From positions 511,501-575,500 of the forward strand of contig CAUYUJ010006557.1 of assembly GCA_963575745.1 (NCBI GenBank): a DNA stretch of 64,000 nt. The letters are read 5' to 3'. The stretch comes from Prorocentrum cordatum (taxonomy: Eukaryota > Sar > Dinophyceae > Prorocentrales > Prorocentraceae). The position numbers were made by a program, and so were the translations under genes. Positions 8,160 to 19,400 of this stretch are shown piece after piece. The notes under the pieces are model-generated. The model was not told the DNA's origin. It worked only from the letters and a program-made list of their open reading frames with translations, and searched no databases. The first letter of the stretch is position 1; each line of letters opens with the position of its first letter.

Positions 8160-10759
8160 CCTTGGCGGAGATCTGCATACAAGAGCAAGAGCTCCTGGAG
8201 CCGCTCCGAGTCGAGAAAGAAGGCCGCCGTTCACATCCAGGAATTCACCCTCAGCAAGAGGCAGCAGGCCATCGCCGACGCAGTGCTCGAGCTTCCTTTC
8301 TCCAGATCTCGCGACCACGAGTCCTTCGGCCTCCCGCCAGGGGACCCTGACATGAGGAAGCTGTGGACGAGGAACCTCCAACAGAGGCTTGGCCGAGTTG
8401 CTGATCAGATCACCGGCGCCCAGTCTGCCAAGGTTGACGCCAGCAAGTTGCTTACCGAGGCCTCGGTCGTCAAATGTATGCTCGCGATGGCCACTGATCC
8501 ACGCGTACGGCTACAACAATATCGGTCTCAGATAGAGGTGCTGGCAAATGAGCAGAAAGACATCCACGAGAAGAAGGAAGCCCTCCAGACAAAGGCGGAC
8601 GCCAACACCCAGCGCATCTCCGACCTGCGGCGCCTCATCACAGACGTCAAGATGGAGATTGCCGCCGAAGCCGACACCGATTGCGAGGCCGACTCCGAGG
8701 ACGACATGAAGAAACACAAAAACAAAAGGGCCAGCACCCCATTCCGCCGTCGCGCCAGTCGAGAGCCTCCTTCCTCGTGCTCGAGCAGGCCGGCCTCCCC
8801 ATCAAGCACCATCGCAGAGCAGCTCAGGAGAAAAAACGAGGAAGCACGCCGAGAAGGAAGGAGCCAAGCCAGCATCGCCAACGCCGAGCTCCGCAAAAAG
8901 TCAGAAGAATAATTATGAGGAGGTGGAGGCCATGCGGCAGTGCTTTGCCGAGCTGAAGATGCAAAATAGAGACAGGTTCGTGCATCACGAGAAGGAGCTA
9001 TCCAAGACGACCATGAATGCCACCGAACAAGCTATATCAAGGAACACCGAGGCACTCCGCCGACAAGAAGCTCAGCAAGAGCGTGCATTCCAGCATCGAG
9101 AAGAGCTTGTCCATCAGTTCTACGCCGAGAAGATGCAGCAGGAAGCGCAGAGGACCGAGAACCACGAGCGCGCGTTGCGACACGACCTCGATCGTCAGAA
9201 GCTCACCCACGAGCAGAAGCGCCAGAACGGCCCCCAGGCTTGCACCGCACCAACCTCTGAGGAAGCAGCCCGCCAGCAAACGATGAGCGAACAACTTCGT
9301 CGCGAGTGCGAACGACTGCAGCGTGAGGGCCAGAGGATCGAGCAGATGAACCAGGACCTCCGTCTCGAGGAGCAGGCCGTGCAAGTCATGGCGGCCCAGG
9401 AGATGCAAAGAAAAAAACGACATTGCTGAGCAGATCGCGGAAGCCCAAGCAGACCTACAGCGAGAGGAGATCCACCAAGAGCATGTGATCCAGCAGCAGA
9501 CCGCCACTGCCGCCAACAAGCTCTTGGAGGAACACTCCGCGGTCCAGAGGGAGCGAGAGGTGGTCTATCAGCAGGCGGAGCTCCAGCTCGAGGCGCAGCG
9601 CCACATCCAGAACAAGTGCGACCAGCTCGAAGCCAAAGAAGCGGAGCACCAACGGGCTACCCAGCAGCACCAGCTCTTCTTCAACGAGGCCCAGGCTCTC
9701 CAGCAGCAGATGCACCACAAGAGCAAGTACGACCAGCATCAACGTGAGCAGTTCCTGGAGAGATACGGCCAATACGAGGCAGAGATACACCAGCAGCAGC
9801 AGCTCGCCATCTCTGAGCTACAAGCCGCACTGGCACAAAGACAATCACAAGAAGAGCATCATCGTGAACAGCGGGCCCGACAACAGGAAGAGCATCGAGT
9901 ACACAAAGCGCTCCTCGAGAAGACCCTTCGGGAGCAGCTCGACAGCATCGCACCCAGGATCGATACTGACATGCTCGACGGCGTCGCCAGTGCGCTAACC
10001 ACGGAAAACGAGAAGCAGAAGATGCAAACCCGAGCCGACGACAAGGCCTACCAACGGGACAACATACGCTCCGCCCTCCACGCCATCGCTCCGTCGCACG
10101 AGTTCGACTACGACGTGACCCGTGAACCGCGCTACGCCGAACTAATCCAGATGGCGACCCCGAGCACTGCAGTACATCGCGGCGCTCCCTCATCTTCAGG
10201 ATCTTCGAATGGCTCAACGCCGCCCTTCTACTGCAGCCTCTGCAAGTCGCGCGGCAACTACACCAGCGCCAAGACGGAGATCATCAGGTGCAGGCACGGT
10301 GGGAGCGAGAACATCGAAGATCGCTCCGTGGACCTCGGCTACAACTGCACGCACCCAGCTACTCAAAAGCCCCACCAAGCCACCGACCCGCACAACAACC
10401 CGCAGACACAAGCACCAACACACCGCCCACCACCACTCCCACCACCAGCGACGACGCCGCAACCACTCGGCTCCCTCATCGACCCCGTATCCCCCTCGGG
10501 AGTTGCTCCGACGCCAGTTGCGGGAGACGGAACGACCCCGAAGACTCCGAAGACGCACGAAGTACGAGACCTATGTTGCTTCACATCAGCAATTTGGCCC
10601 CTGCTGACTTTTTTCAAAATAATATATTGGGATGAAACGCTGCCGCTGGATATATCGAGCACAGTTGATCACAACACAAACGCTCCTGCGATCCCCGCCA
10701 AAATGGCAAGAAATGGTAAGCTCAGATCCGCATGGCTACATTGCAACCGAACCGCTTGA
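8160..10759 (+). pseudogene. Coiled-coil protein gene, reading frame interrupted twice
   Basis: One protein-like reading continues through three frames. The first runs from 8160 (after a stop at 8157-8159) to about 8899, including KKAAVHIQEFTLSKRQQAIA and SQIEVLANEQKDIHEKKEAL. The second runs to about 9412 and the third to a stop at 10759. Each break is a one-base excess at an A run (A5 at 8895-8899, A7 at 9411-9417). The middle and third parts are almost entirely Gln/Glu/Arg-rich heptad sequence, a long coiled coil. Near 10225-10350 a Cys cluster (YCSLC, then CRHGG and YNCTHP) could bind zinc, followed by a Pro/Thr-rich tail. Codon use is GC3-rich. No ATG is seen at the 5' end of the first frame, so an upstream exon or shift is possible. 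It could be a host structural protein or an ORF1-type protein of a retroelement; I do not recognise it. The last 100 or so codons after about 10570 look non-coding. Confidence 0.55.
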
Positions 10760-10881
10760 CCACCATCTCGACCGAACTGGCGGAATTCGACCACGCGTCC
10801 GACAAAATACGTTCGACGAGGGATGCGCTGCACAATGCCCCGGCCACGGGCAGCGCTACGAGGGAAAGCGGGCCCTTCGAT

Positions 10882-11074
10882 GTGTCACTTTCAGCGCCCG
10901 TGAAAGTGACACCTCCCAGGGCCCACTTAAAGAGCACCAGAAAGGCTCCAAGAAGGCCCCGAGAAGGCCCCAGGGCGGCACCAAGAGGGCTCCCAGAGGG
11001 ACCCAAGAGAGGCCCCAAGAAGGGCCCAAGAGGGCCCTCCGCGGTGTCACTTTCAACGCCCGTGAAAATGACAC
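10882..11074. repeat. Pair of direct-repeat hairpins (GTGTCACTTTCA stem)
   Basis: 10882-10912 is a 12-bp perfect hairpin, GTGTCACTTTCA and its complement around GCGCCCG. 11044-11074 repeats it with loop ACGCCCG and one stem mismatch. Both are followed by CCTCCCAGGGCCCACTTA. The 130 bases between are low-complexity CCCAAGAGGCCC-type sequence. Confidence 0.75.
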
Positions 11075-11149
11075 CTCCCAGGGCCCACTTAGGGCCTCAG
11101 AAAAGCTCTAAGAAGGCCCCGAAAGGGCCATAGAGAGCCGCCCTGGGTT

Positions 11150-11560
11150 CAACTCCGCGTGGCGGAGTTGGAAGCGATAACTTCAATACCCTACTGGAGG
11201 CCTCTTAGGGGCCCTAAGACGGCACTGAAGAACCCCATCGGGGCTTTTTCAAAGGCAGAGGAGGGCGCAAAAAGGGGCCTCAGTGAGCCCCTGGTCTAAC
11301 TCCACCTGGCGGAATTGGAAGCGATATCGCCCGGCGCCTTCATGGAGCCGCTCGGAGCTTCCAAGACGGCTCCAGAAGGCCCCAGGAGGGCCCCAAGAGG
11401 ATCGAACGACGATTCCTGGAAGTGCACCAGTGAGACCCTTGTTGACCTCCGCCTGGCGGAGTTGGAAGCGACAATTTCCAGTGCCCTCTTGGGGCCTCTG
11501 GGGGGCCCCTCAGAAAGCTTTGGGGAGCACAGTGAAGGCCTTCGCAGGGCCGCGTGAGAG
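11150..11560. repeat. Tandem repeat of about 147 bp with a small hairpin at each start
   Basis: CAACTCCGCGTGGCGGAGTT begins near 11152 and is followed by GGAAGCGATA. Diverged copies begin near 11298 and 11447 (spacing 146 and 149). The first forms a 9-bp stem with a 3-base loop, the third a shorter one. The remainder of each unit is CCAAGACGGC-type low-complexity sequence. Confidence 0.6.
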
Positions 11561-11704
11561 CCGTACCAGGGCCGCATGTGTGCGCGGATGGGGGCGACGA
11601 GTGCTGACGCTGACGAATATGAGAATGATGAGGGCGATCAAGGCTGGCCCGAAACAAATCCTGGCGCCATTGCAGGCCGCCGATTATCGGCCACGCCGCC
11701 AGGA

Positions 11705-11905
11705 CGACGCCAAGCAACAAAACGACACCAACCAACAAACCGACACCAACCAACAAACCAACAAATCGACACCGGCCAACAAAAGGACACCAAGCAACAA
11801 AACGACACCAAGCAACAAAACGACACCAACCAACGAAACGACACCAACCAACAAAACGGCACGAATCAACAAAACGGCACTGACCAACCAAACGACAAAT
11901 CACTT
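11705..11905. repeat. 18-bp minisatellite (CAACAAAACGACACCAAC)n
   Basis: Roughly ten degenerate copies of an 18-base unit that stays open in several frames (Asn-Gln-Gln-Asn-Asp-Thr in one). Because the unit length is a multiple of three, an open frame is expected without selection; no gene is inferred. Confidence 0.8.
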
Positions 11906-12162
11906 CACGACACCAATGAACAACGCGAAATCCACCGACCGCCAACCAAGCATAAAATCAACCGACACAACGAAACCAACCCATAGAGCCAGACCAACCA
12001 CTGGATTCGTGAGTCGGGGTAGTCATGGAAGTGAGCCGCTGCAGCCCGCGGAAGCCATTAACAGTGACCAGAGCACCGCAATGCAGCAACGTCCCCGGGC
12101 GGCGGCGGGAGTCTTGGATCTCCCGCGGGACTGGAGCGTAGCGAGTTCGTCCTGGGTCCGGT

Positions 12163-12218
12163 TTAGTGAAGTGAAGAATTTCGGGGTGCTTGCATGGCAA
12201 AAACCTTCACTTCACTAA
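12163..12218. repeat. 14-bp perfect inverted repeat
   Basis: TTAGTGAAGTGAAG at 12163-12176 is exactly complementary to 12205-12218, with a 28-base loop. A second short palindrome (CTGGGGC...GCCCCAG) follows at 12221-12241. Function unknown. Confidence 0.7.
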
Positions 12219-12369
12219 TCTGGGGCCCCTGGAGCCCCAGGGCGTTTCAGGTCCCCTCGCTGTCTGGGTAGTCCAGGGGGCGCAGTGGCGGCTTACCAGA
12301 GGCCCTGTTCCCTAGCCTCACTTGCTTTCACCCGTGGTGCTCGACGGCCGTCTCGGAGCTGTCTTGTGG

Positions 12370-12665
12370 CGGTCTGGGGCAATCCCGAAGCCTCTTGGAG
12401 CCATCCCAAGGCCCCAAGGCGCCACCAATGGGGGCCCCAAGAGAGCTCCCAGAGGGCCCCGAAAGGCCTACAACAGATTGCACGTTCGCGCGAATTCTTT
12501 GTACCACTTTGGGGGGTCCCTCTTGGGGCCCTCGGGGAACGTTCTTGGGGCCCTCCGAGGGCCCACTGGGGCCCCGGGAAGGCCCCAAGAACGCTCCCAG
12601 AGGGCCCCAAGAATGCTCCAAGAGGGCCCCAAGAGGACCCCCACAAGTGACAAAAACTATTTGCA
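12370..12665. repeat. Low-complexity CCCAAGAGGC-type tract
   Basis: Degenerate decamer-like repetition of CCAAGAGGGC / GGCCCCAAGA, as at 10920-11050, 42370-43010 and 45120-45900. Open frames on both strands are by-products. Confidence 0.6.
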
Positions 12666-12689
12666 TGAGGGTGCAACTTACTCAGCGCC

Positions 12690-13165
12690 TCTTGGGGCGC
12701 TCTTGGGCCGTGCTGGGCGCCACTCGTGGACGACATGGGCTGGGGGACGGCATGTGGACCCTGTCGCTTGGGCCATCGGGGGTGCTCCCCAATGGGGCCA
12801 CGAAGCTTCTGAGCGTATGACGGAATGGGCTGGGCGGCGGCCTGTGGGCCCTGCCTGTGGGGCCGTCGGTGTAGCTCCCCGTGGGGCCACGAAGCGTGTG
12901 AAACGTATGCCGAAATATGCTGGGCGGCGGCCTGGGAAACCTGCCGCTGGGACCTTTTTTTGGTGGAGCTGCCTATAGGGGCACGAAATGTTTGAGGGTG
13001 TCATCAATGTGGCCTGGGCGACGGCATGTGGACCTTGCCGCCGGGACCTCCGATGAGCTCCTCATGGGGACACGAAGCGTCTGAGGGGCGTGCCGACATG
13101 GGCTGGGCGGCGCACTAAGGACCCTGCCGATGGGGCCTTCGGTGGAGCACCTCACAAGGCCACGA
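12690..13165 (-). repeat. Hairpin minisatellite E, copy in minus orientation
   Basis: About five units of 78-90 bases. Read on the minus strand they contain CTTCGTGGCCCCATGGGGAG and CTCCACCGAAGGCCCC, the same core as the long array at 35.6-37.2 kb. The core folds as CTTCGTGG against CCACCGAAG with an inner CCCC/GGGG pairing. Confidence 0.75.
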
Positions 13166-13212
13166 GACTTGCGGGGGATGTGGCGAAGCAGAGACGCGGG
13201 GGAACAAGGGGG

Positions 13213-13322
13213 GTGTTTTGATGATGTTGATGAGGATGGTGGTGGTATTGATGATGGAGACGACGAGAATGCTGATGATGCTGATGATGATGGTGATGGC
13301 GACGATGACGATGGACGATGAC
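13213..13322. repeat. (GAT)n-type microsatellite
   Basis: Impure GAT/GAC/GGT triplets. On the minus strand it lies between a conserved leader (13440-13388) and minisatellite E, the same order as leader, TCC tract and minisatellite E at 35.2-37.2 kb. Confidence 0.85.
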
Positions 13323-13387
13323 GACGGGGACACGCGGAGAGCAGGGGCAGATACGCGAAGAGGGAGGACGAGGGAGGGGGCCGGAAG

Positions 13388-13440
13388 GAATGACGCGGGG
13401 CGGTGTCTCTTCAAAACGAAGAACCAACACTGCAATATGG
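13388..13440 (-). repeat. Leader segment of the minisatellite E family
   Basis: The minus strand reads CGTTTTGAAGAGAC preceded by TGTTGG and CCAT. The plus strand at 35245-35300 has the same words at the same spacing (AACCATCC...GTGTTGG...CTCGTTTTGAAGAGAC). The copy supports a compound repeat of leader, triplet tract and minisatellite. Confidence 0.6.
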
Positions 13441-13559
13441 TAGGAAATTTCTGGACGACCCCCCCCCGTGGCGCGGTCAATGTCCGCGACAGCATCGCTG
13501 GCACTACGAACGAAATGATCGAACTCTTCCTGCGACGTTACCCGCGGGGTGGATCAGCC

Positions 13560-14586
13560 AGGGATGGGGGTCGAAACCGCCCCAGCGCAAAACAAATGTA
13601 CAATCCTGAGAAACCCCAGCCCACATCAACCGATCCGCAACAAGCACGCAAGCCTCTCGGAATGACCTCGGACTTCATGGAACGTCGAATGGAAAACATG
13701 AAAAACCGCCCTGTGGGCTCCGAGACCCAAAATTACTGATGTGAAGGATTTCGGCTCGTCGACGAAGGATTCGTGGCCGAGACATCCACACCACCCCCCA
13801 CACGACACGCAGAGGACCAGAGCTTCGACGACCCCAACGACCACGACCTCCGCGACTCAACCAGAGCATCGCCGACCCCCCCCCCCCCGACGAGCAACCG
13901 ACACCTATTGCCTCCTGGGGAGCAGGCCCCTTCCTGCCCCCCCCCCCCCCCCGACACCCATGGCCGCCCCCCTACAGAGGGCACAGTCCTTGCCGCTCCC
14001 CAAAGAGCCCATTTCCCCACGACATTTCCGACCGTCCCACGCACAGACAACTTTTTTGGGGAACCCTGACTCCCCCCCACGCTCCCCAATTACGCTCGAA
14101 GTCGGCTCCCCCTTCGCACCCACCCAACCATATTCCCCGAAACCACTTCCAGCACGATTCCACATCGCCACTCCCGACCGCGCCAGATCGGCACCACCGC
14201 CGGCACTCCGAAGGGCAAGCACTCACAGCAGGCCCGCGCGCAAAGTACGGATCCTGGATGACGGCGACGGACGCGACAACCCAATGGACCGCGGGCGCTT
14301 CAACCCCGAGGGTCAGGGGGGCAGCTCGGGCTCAAGCTCAGACACGACAAAAAAACTGAACAGGACTTCCCCCGCTGGGGGGCAACTGCCTCAGCGGGGG
14401 AGCCCCGCCACAACCTCGCCAGAAGACCGAGCACCTAGCCCGCTCAGAGTGGCTACACGTAACAACCAGCTCGACGGAGCAACCACTGAGCCCCAGCAGA
14501 CGCGCTGCGCGACCCGCGCGGTGCCAGACACTCAGCGACAGGCCCAGACGCCTTTAGACACAAAAAAGCAAAACCAATTAAAATAT
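13560..14586 (+). pseudogene. First ORF of the LINE: Pro/Thr/Ser-rich protein, no recognised domain
   Basis: Frame 1 of this part (to a TGA at 13738-13740) contains NPEKPQPTSTDPQQARKPLG and GMTSDFMERRMENMKNRPVG. The same frame continues beyond the TGA as VAETSTPPPTRHAEDQSFDD to about 14050. After a one-base shift somewhere in the C or T runs (13878, 13937-13952, 14049-14055) coding-like sequence goes on (RKVRILDDGDGRDNPMDRG) to a stop at 14587-14589. The composition is rich in Pro, Ser, Thr, Arg and Gln. That fits a disordered nucleic-acid-binding ORF1-type protein, but no zinc knuckle, RRM or coiled coil is visible. The start is not identified. A one-base deletion in the A run at 14580-14583 would join it directly to the RNase H reading frame. 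Confidence 0.5.
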
Positions 14587-16423
14587 TAGCTTCAACGCTA
14601 TCAGCGAGTGGATAATCTACTCGACCGCGGCGCCTTGGGACCAGCACTACGACCATGGCAGCGCGCAGGCACTAGCAACCACGACTGCGCCAACCGTCGG
14701 ACCGAGGACCATCCCCTCGGCCGACAACCGCAGTGCACCAACCACCCTACCTAGGCGGCCAGCGAGGCCAGACGGGGCAAGCCCCCATCGACCCGACCGA
14801 CCCGCTCCCCAGAGACGAGCCCAGCAGAGGGCGAACCAGGCGACCAGCCACTTTGGCCCAAAGGCGCCGTATCACTTTTCTCCTGAAGCGCCGAACGAAG
14901 AGCCCCACCAGGAGGCCAGCCGACGTCAGCAGCAGCAAGAAATGCAGCTGCCGCAGCAGCAAGGACTGCAACAACCTGAGGAGCAACACCAAGACTTACT
15001 CCACAGGCGCCCTTCGGCTGGACCTCGGAAACTCCCCGAAGCCGGCTTCTCTGCATCGCCATGCTCTCCCCCTAGAGAGTCTCACAGGACCTCCAACGGC
15101 CCACCAGAGGATAAGCCAGCCAACGCCACGGGACCAAAAGCGGCGCCACTGCAGATGCCCTGGATGCGCAGCCAAGCGGCGCAGACGCCCAGAGGAGCCG
15201 ACGCAGCACCGCCCGTCCCTGCGGCAGCCAACTGCGTGGATCCACGAGAGATCCACGACGTCGAAGCCACATACCTCGACGCCAAGCATACCGACAGGGG
15301 ACGCGCCATGCAACCCTTCCGCTCTCGAACCTCTGCTACTCCCCCCCTCTCAACATCGACGCGCCTGTCCGACGCCCAAGCGCAGCCGCGCACCGAGGGC
15401 CAGCGTCGACATCGAGCAAGAGGGAAGGCCATTAAACCCTTCAGGGCTACCAACGTCAAGCCCCCAGTACCACCCAACCAGCCAGCGACAACACTCGACA
15501 GGCCACCCCCGCTGCTAGAGCAGCGCAGAGTACAATTCGACGAGCGACCAACCATCCGACAAACGATACAGCAATCCCCATCTCCCCACATCACCCTTGT
15601 CCTATGCGACGAGAGACTCAACGAGACAGCCGACTACATGCTCCGTCGCCGCCCACAACGACCACTCCAGGAAGGAGCAAAGATCCATCTCTTCACGGAC
15701 GGTTCCAAAAACCCAAAGAAGCCGAGAGACGATGCCTGGTCCGTTGTGATCGTAGGTGACGACAACCGCGGTTTCAGCTTCCAGGGGGCCATCATGGGGA
15801 AGCACAAGAGCGGCACCGACATCGCCCTCAAGGACAACGTCGAGCACGAGATCACCTCCACGACTGTCGAGATCACAGCCATTATATGGGCCTTCGCCTG
15901 GGTGGTACACTACAACCCCCATCACATCACCACGATATCCACGGACTCGCTCGGCGCCCTGCAGCTCGCGACGAGGCTCGCCTTCACCGACCGCGACCCC
16001 AAGCTCGTCAGGACACTCTGCATCCTCTACGACATGGTCAGCAACAATATCGACCTGCAGCACGTCCACGCCCACGACTACAACCCGTGGAACGAGGTTG
16101 CCGACGCCGCCGCCAACCACGGACGCCTGCAAGAGGTTACACCTCCTCAGCCAGAGTGGGCAAGCGTCATGGATGGCGCATCCCAGCGGGACTGGGAGTT
16201 CCTGATCGACGCGGATCCCAACACTAGGGAGGCATACCCCGCATTCGGCCACGGCAACCTCACAGCTAACAGGGTCGAGACGTCCGCCGAGGCCCGACAC
16301 TTTCACAACCCCAACGAGTCCAGCGACAAGAAGATCATAGTAGAAATAAACATCGCGACCTTCAACATCCAGTCGGGGAGAGAGCCAAACGGAAGGATCG
16401 AAGCGTCGAAAAGAGAATATTAA
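14582..16423 (+). CDS. LINE ORF: Gln/Pro-rich region, RNase H domain and first strand of the endonuclease
   Basis: Open in one frame from 14582 to the TAA at 16421-16423. The first 350 residues are low-complexity (poly-Gln near 14930-14970, then Pro/Arg-rich). About 15680-16135 encodes a complete RNase H: IHLFTDGSK (first Asp), TTVEITAI (Glu), ISTDSLGAL (second Asp) and HAHDYNPWNEVADAAANHG (His and last Asp), so all catalytic positions are present. It hydrolyses the RNA strand of RNA-DNA hybrids in family members. The ORF ends just after IATFNIQSGREPNGRIEA, the opening strand of an APE-type endonuclease whose remainder lies in the next frame. Stops at 16421, 16424 and 16430 separate them, so the break falls inside one domain and is damage, not a natural ORF end. 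GC-rich third positions support coding. Confidence 0.75.
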   Translation, partial: NISFNAISEWIIYSTAAPWDQHYDHGSAQALATTTAPTVGPRTIPSADNRSAPTTLPRRPARPDGASPHRPDRPAPQRRAQQRANQATSHFGPKAPYHFSPEAPNEEPHQEASRRQQQQEMQLPQQQGLQQPEEQHQDLLHRRPSAGPRKLPEAGFSASPCSPPRESHRTSNGPPEDKPANATGPKAAPLQMPWMRSQAAQTPRGADAAPPVPAAANCVDPREIHDVEATYLDAKHTDRGRAMQPFRSRTSATPPLSTSTRLSDAQAQPRTEGQRRHRARGKAIKPFRATNVKPPVPPNQPATTLDRPPPLLEQRRVQFDERPTIRQTIQQSPSPHITLVLCDERLNETADYMLRRRPQRPLQEGAKIHLFTDGSKNPKKPRDDAWSVVIVGDDNRGFSFQGAIMGKHKSGTDIALKDNVEHEITSTTVEITAIIWAFAWVVHYNPHHITTISTDSLGALQLATRLAFTDRDPKLVRTLCILYDMVSNNIDLQHVHAHDYNPWNEVADAAANHGRLQEVTPPQPEWASVMDGASQRDWEFLIDADPNTREAYPAFGHGNLTANRVETSAEARHFHNPNESSDKKIIVEINIATFNIQSGREPNGRIEASKREY

Positions 16424-16438
16424 TAAGCTTAGTCCACG

Positions 16439-19400
16439 ATGGCCTGCCTGTGCGACGAGGACCTCCGTATCATTGGCATTCAGGAGGCAAGGGCGCCTTG
16501 GGGTGTCCGCGACGCAGGACACGATGACGACGCCAGATGCGCCAACGCCAACTGCTACCACACCATCTCCAGCAGCCACAAAGGGTTCAATTACGGCTGC
16601 GAGCTGCATGTTCTACTCAGCAAGCCCTACGGCAAGAGCTGTAAAAAAGGAGGTCTTCTTCGAACCCGACCAATTCACAATAATTGTCAAGGACCCCAGG
16701 CCCCTTATCGCCCTCGTTGCCGCCCCTGGCTTCAACCGCGTGCTTGCCGTCGCCCACGCCCCGCGCTCGAAGGCCCTCGCGACCGAGAAGGATAGCTACT
16801 GGAAGAAGCTCGCGGAGACCACCGAAAAGCACCAAGTGAACATCATCTTCTTCGACGCAAATGCCAAGACAGGCAACATCACCAACACGGCCATCGGCGA
16901 CAAGGGCTTCAAGCAAAACGAGGACCCAAACGGACACCGTCTACATGAGCTTCTCCTGAACAACCACCTAGCGGCCGCCAACACCTTCGCCAGCCATGGA
17001 CCAGAGCACCACACCTGGCACTCGGGCAAGGACCCTCATCGCATCGACTACGTCATCATCCCCAAGGGCTACATCGACTCTATCGAAGAGTGCGCCGTGC
17101 TCTGCGGCATAGACAGCGACCAAGACCCAGAGACCAAGGACGACCACTACCCAGTCAAGCTGCAGCTGGCCTACCATATCGTCTCGTCCGTCACCAAAGG
17201 AGTCCCTGAGTTAGACGAGAGCAAGCTAGCCGACGAAGGGTGCCGCAAACAGTCCAGCCAAAAACTCGACGGGGTCAAACACCCGCCCTGGGACACCAAC
17301 CTCAACGAGCACCTCGCCATAGTCACCGAGAAGGTCACGGAAGCTGCGCACGAGTGCTTCCGCTCAAACGGCCGCGCTCCACGCGAGCCCTACATCGCCA
17401 GGCGGTCCTTCGCACTCCTGCGAGTTCGCCGCTCGATACTCAAGACGACGCGGATCGCCGAGAAAAACGGGATTGTCAACCACTTCGGTGACAAGAGGCT
17501 ACGCCACACGGCCAAGATCATAGCGAAGGAAGCTCTCCTGCCCGACCCCGCCGACGTTAGTGCCCTGGCCGATCTCAGCGACTACGCGAAACTGGTGGTG
17601 GCCTCTATCATATTCAGCACTTCCAGCCTAGCGACCTCTGTCGTGGAACCCGACGAAGCCAACGCCGTGCACAGCGCCCAGCACTGCTTTGACGCTCTTC
17701 TTCAATTCCTCGGGAAGTCTAAGTCGACCCTACAGAAGTGGATCACGACAGACCGCGACGACTTCCTCGAGAGGACCGCCGATGAGATGGGCACAGCGAT
17801 CGACGACCACGCCCCCCGTTTAGAGGCCCTGTACGCGAAGCGACTACCAGCCTTCGGAGGACGAAAGTCCAAGAAGCCGCCGACGCCCATCATCCGCACC
17901 AACGACGACGGGGAGCCCCTCACGACGAAGAGCGAGATCGCCGACCACGCCCTGGCCTTCTACGGCAAAGTTGAGCAGGCTAAAGCCACGGATGCAGACG
18001 GGGTAGCAGCCGACTACAATAAAAGGACCGGCCACGAAGGGCCAGGACCTAAGATCCAGAACATACTACCCAAGCACCAGCTGACCAGCCAGCTCGCCGC
18101 CGCCAAGCGAGGCCGCCGAGGCGGCCCCGACCAGCTCACCGACGACATGTCCAGAGCCAGCCCTGAAGGGATGGCTCGCCTGCTCCACCCTGTCCTAGTC
18201 AAGACCCACTTCGAGAGCACCGAGCCGATCACCGCCAAGGGTGGGGACTCCACGTATTTCCACAAGGGGCAGGGGGCCATGGAGCTCCAGGAATCCTACC
18301 GCGGCATCCTGCTCAACAACACCATCGGCAAGATGCACAGCAGCTTCCTCCGCTCCCGCGTGAAAGGCCTGCTGCCTGAACTCCTAGAAGCAACCCAGTG
18401 TGGCGCTCGACCAAAGATGGCCACGGATTTCATCACTCACACCAGCCTCGCCTTCGTCAGCGACTGCCAAAGGAGATCAAGATCATGCAGCATCACCTTC
18501 CTGGACCTCAGGGAGGCCTTCCACTCCGTCATCAGGGAATTATGCATGCAATTGCCGACCACCGCCGACGAGCTTAACGAGCTCATCGAACGGATCGGCA
18601 TTCCCGACTTCATCAGACCAGCGCTAAAGGAACGACTTCAGCAGCCCGCCTACAAAAACCAACACATCGACGACGGGCACCTCTGCCACATGATCGCTGA
18701 TCACCACACCTCCAACTGGATGACAGCCAAGAGCGCAAGGCACTACCAGCTGCCTCGGACCAGCACCCGACCTGGAGTGCCATGCCCGGACGTCGCCTTC
18801 AACATACACTTCCCCATCATGCTGAGGGCAATCGACCAGGCAGCCCGAGAGGAAGAGGCCCACGGCCAGCAGATAGGCGGACACGAGATAGAGGCCTGCA
18901 GCAAGCCTCTCTTTTCACCTACCCCTCACGAAAGAAGCGCGCTCAGGAACATGTCCTTCGTCGACGACCTCACAGACTACACGACCGCTCTGGCAGCTGC
19001 CAGGCTCTGCGCAGCAGCGTTCCAGCATGGCCTGAAGCCACGCCCAGAAAAAACCAAGGCCATCCTCATGCACTACGGCGCAGGGGACAAGAAGGAGAAA
19101 CAGCGGGTCGCCAAGGAGGGCATCACATACCTCGAATTGGACGGACTTTCTATCAAGGTGCAGCTAGTAACGCAACAGAAAAACCTCGGTACCATCATCT
19201 CGGCGGGCGGGGTCATGGGACCAGAAATCTGCCTAAGGGTAAACCGCGCGCTCGGGGCAGCCCGGCCTCTCGAGAAGCAGATCCTCCGCCGCAAGAAGCT
19301 CTCGAAGAAAGCCAAGGTGAAGTACGTCCACTCGTTTTCGACATCCTCGCTGACATACAACCGCCACGTCTGGGGCGACCTGGCCCTGAAAGACCTGAAG

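Noticed and set aside
14733-15518. Alternative plus-strand frame with CRCPGCAAKRRRRPEEP (zinc-knuckle-like) over the RNase H ORF
   Set aside because: The competing frame runs without a stop into a complete RNase H and has better codon use; this one is Arg/Pro/Ser filler and stops before the domain.
16643-16649. Programmed -1 frameshift at A-AAA-AAG
   Set aside because: The heptamer fits the slippery pattern, but the frames require a +1 shift here, so a one-base insertion in the A run is simpler.
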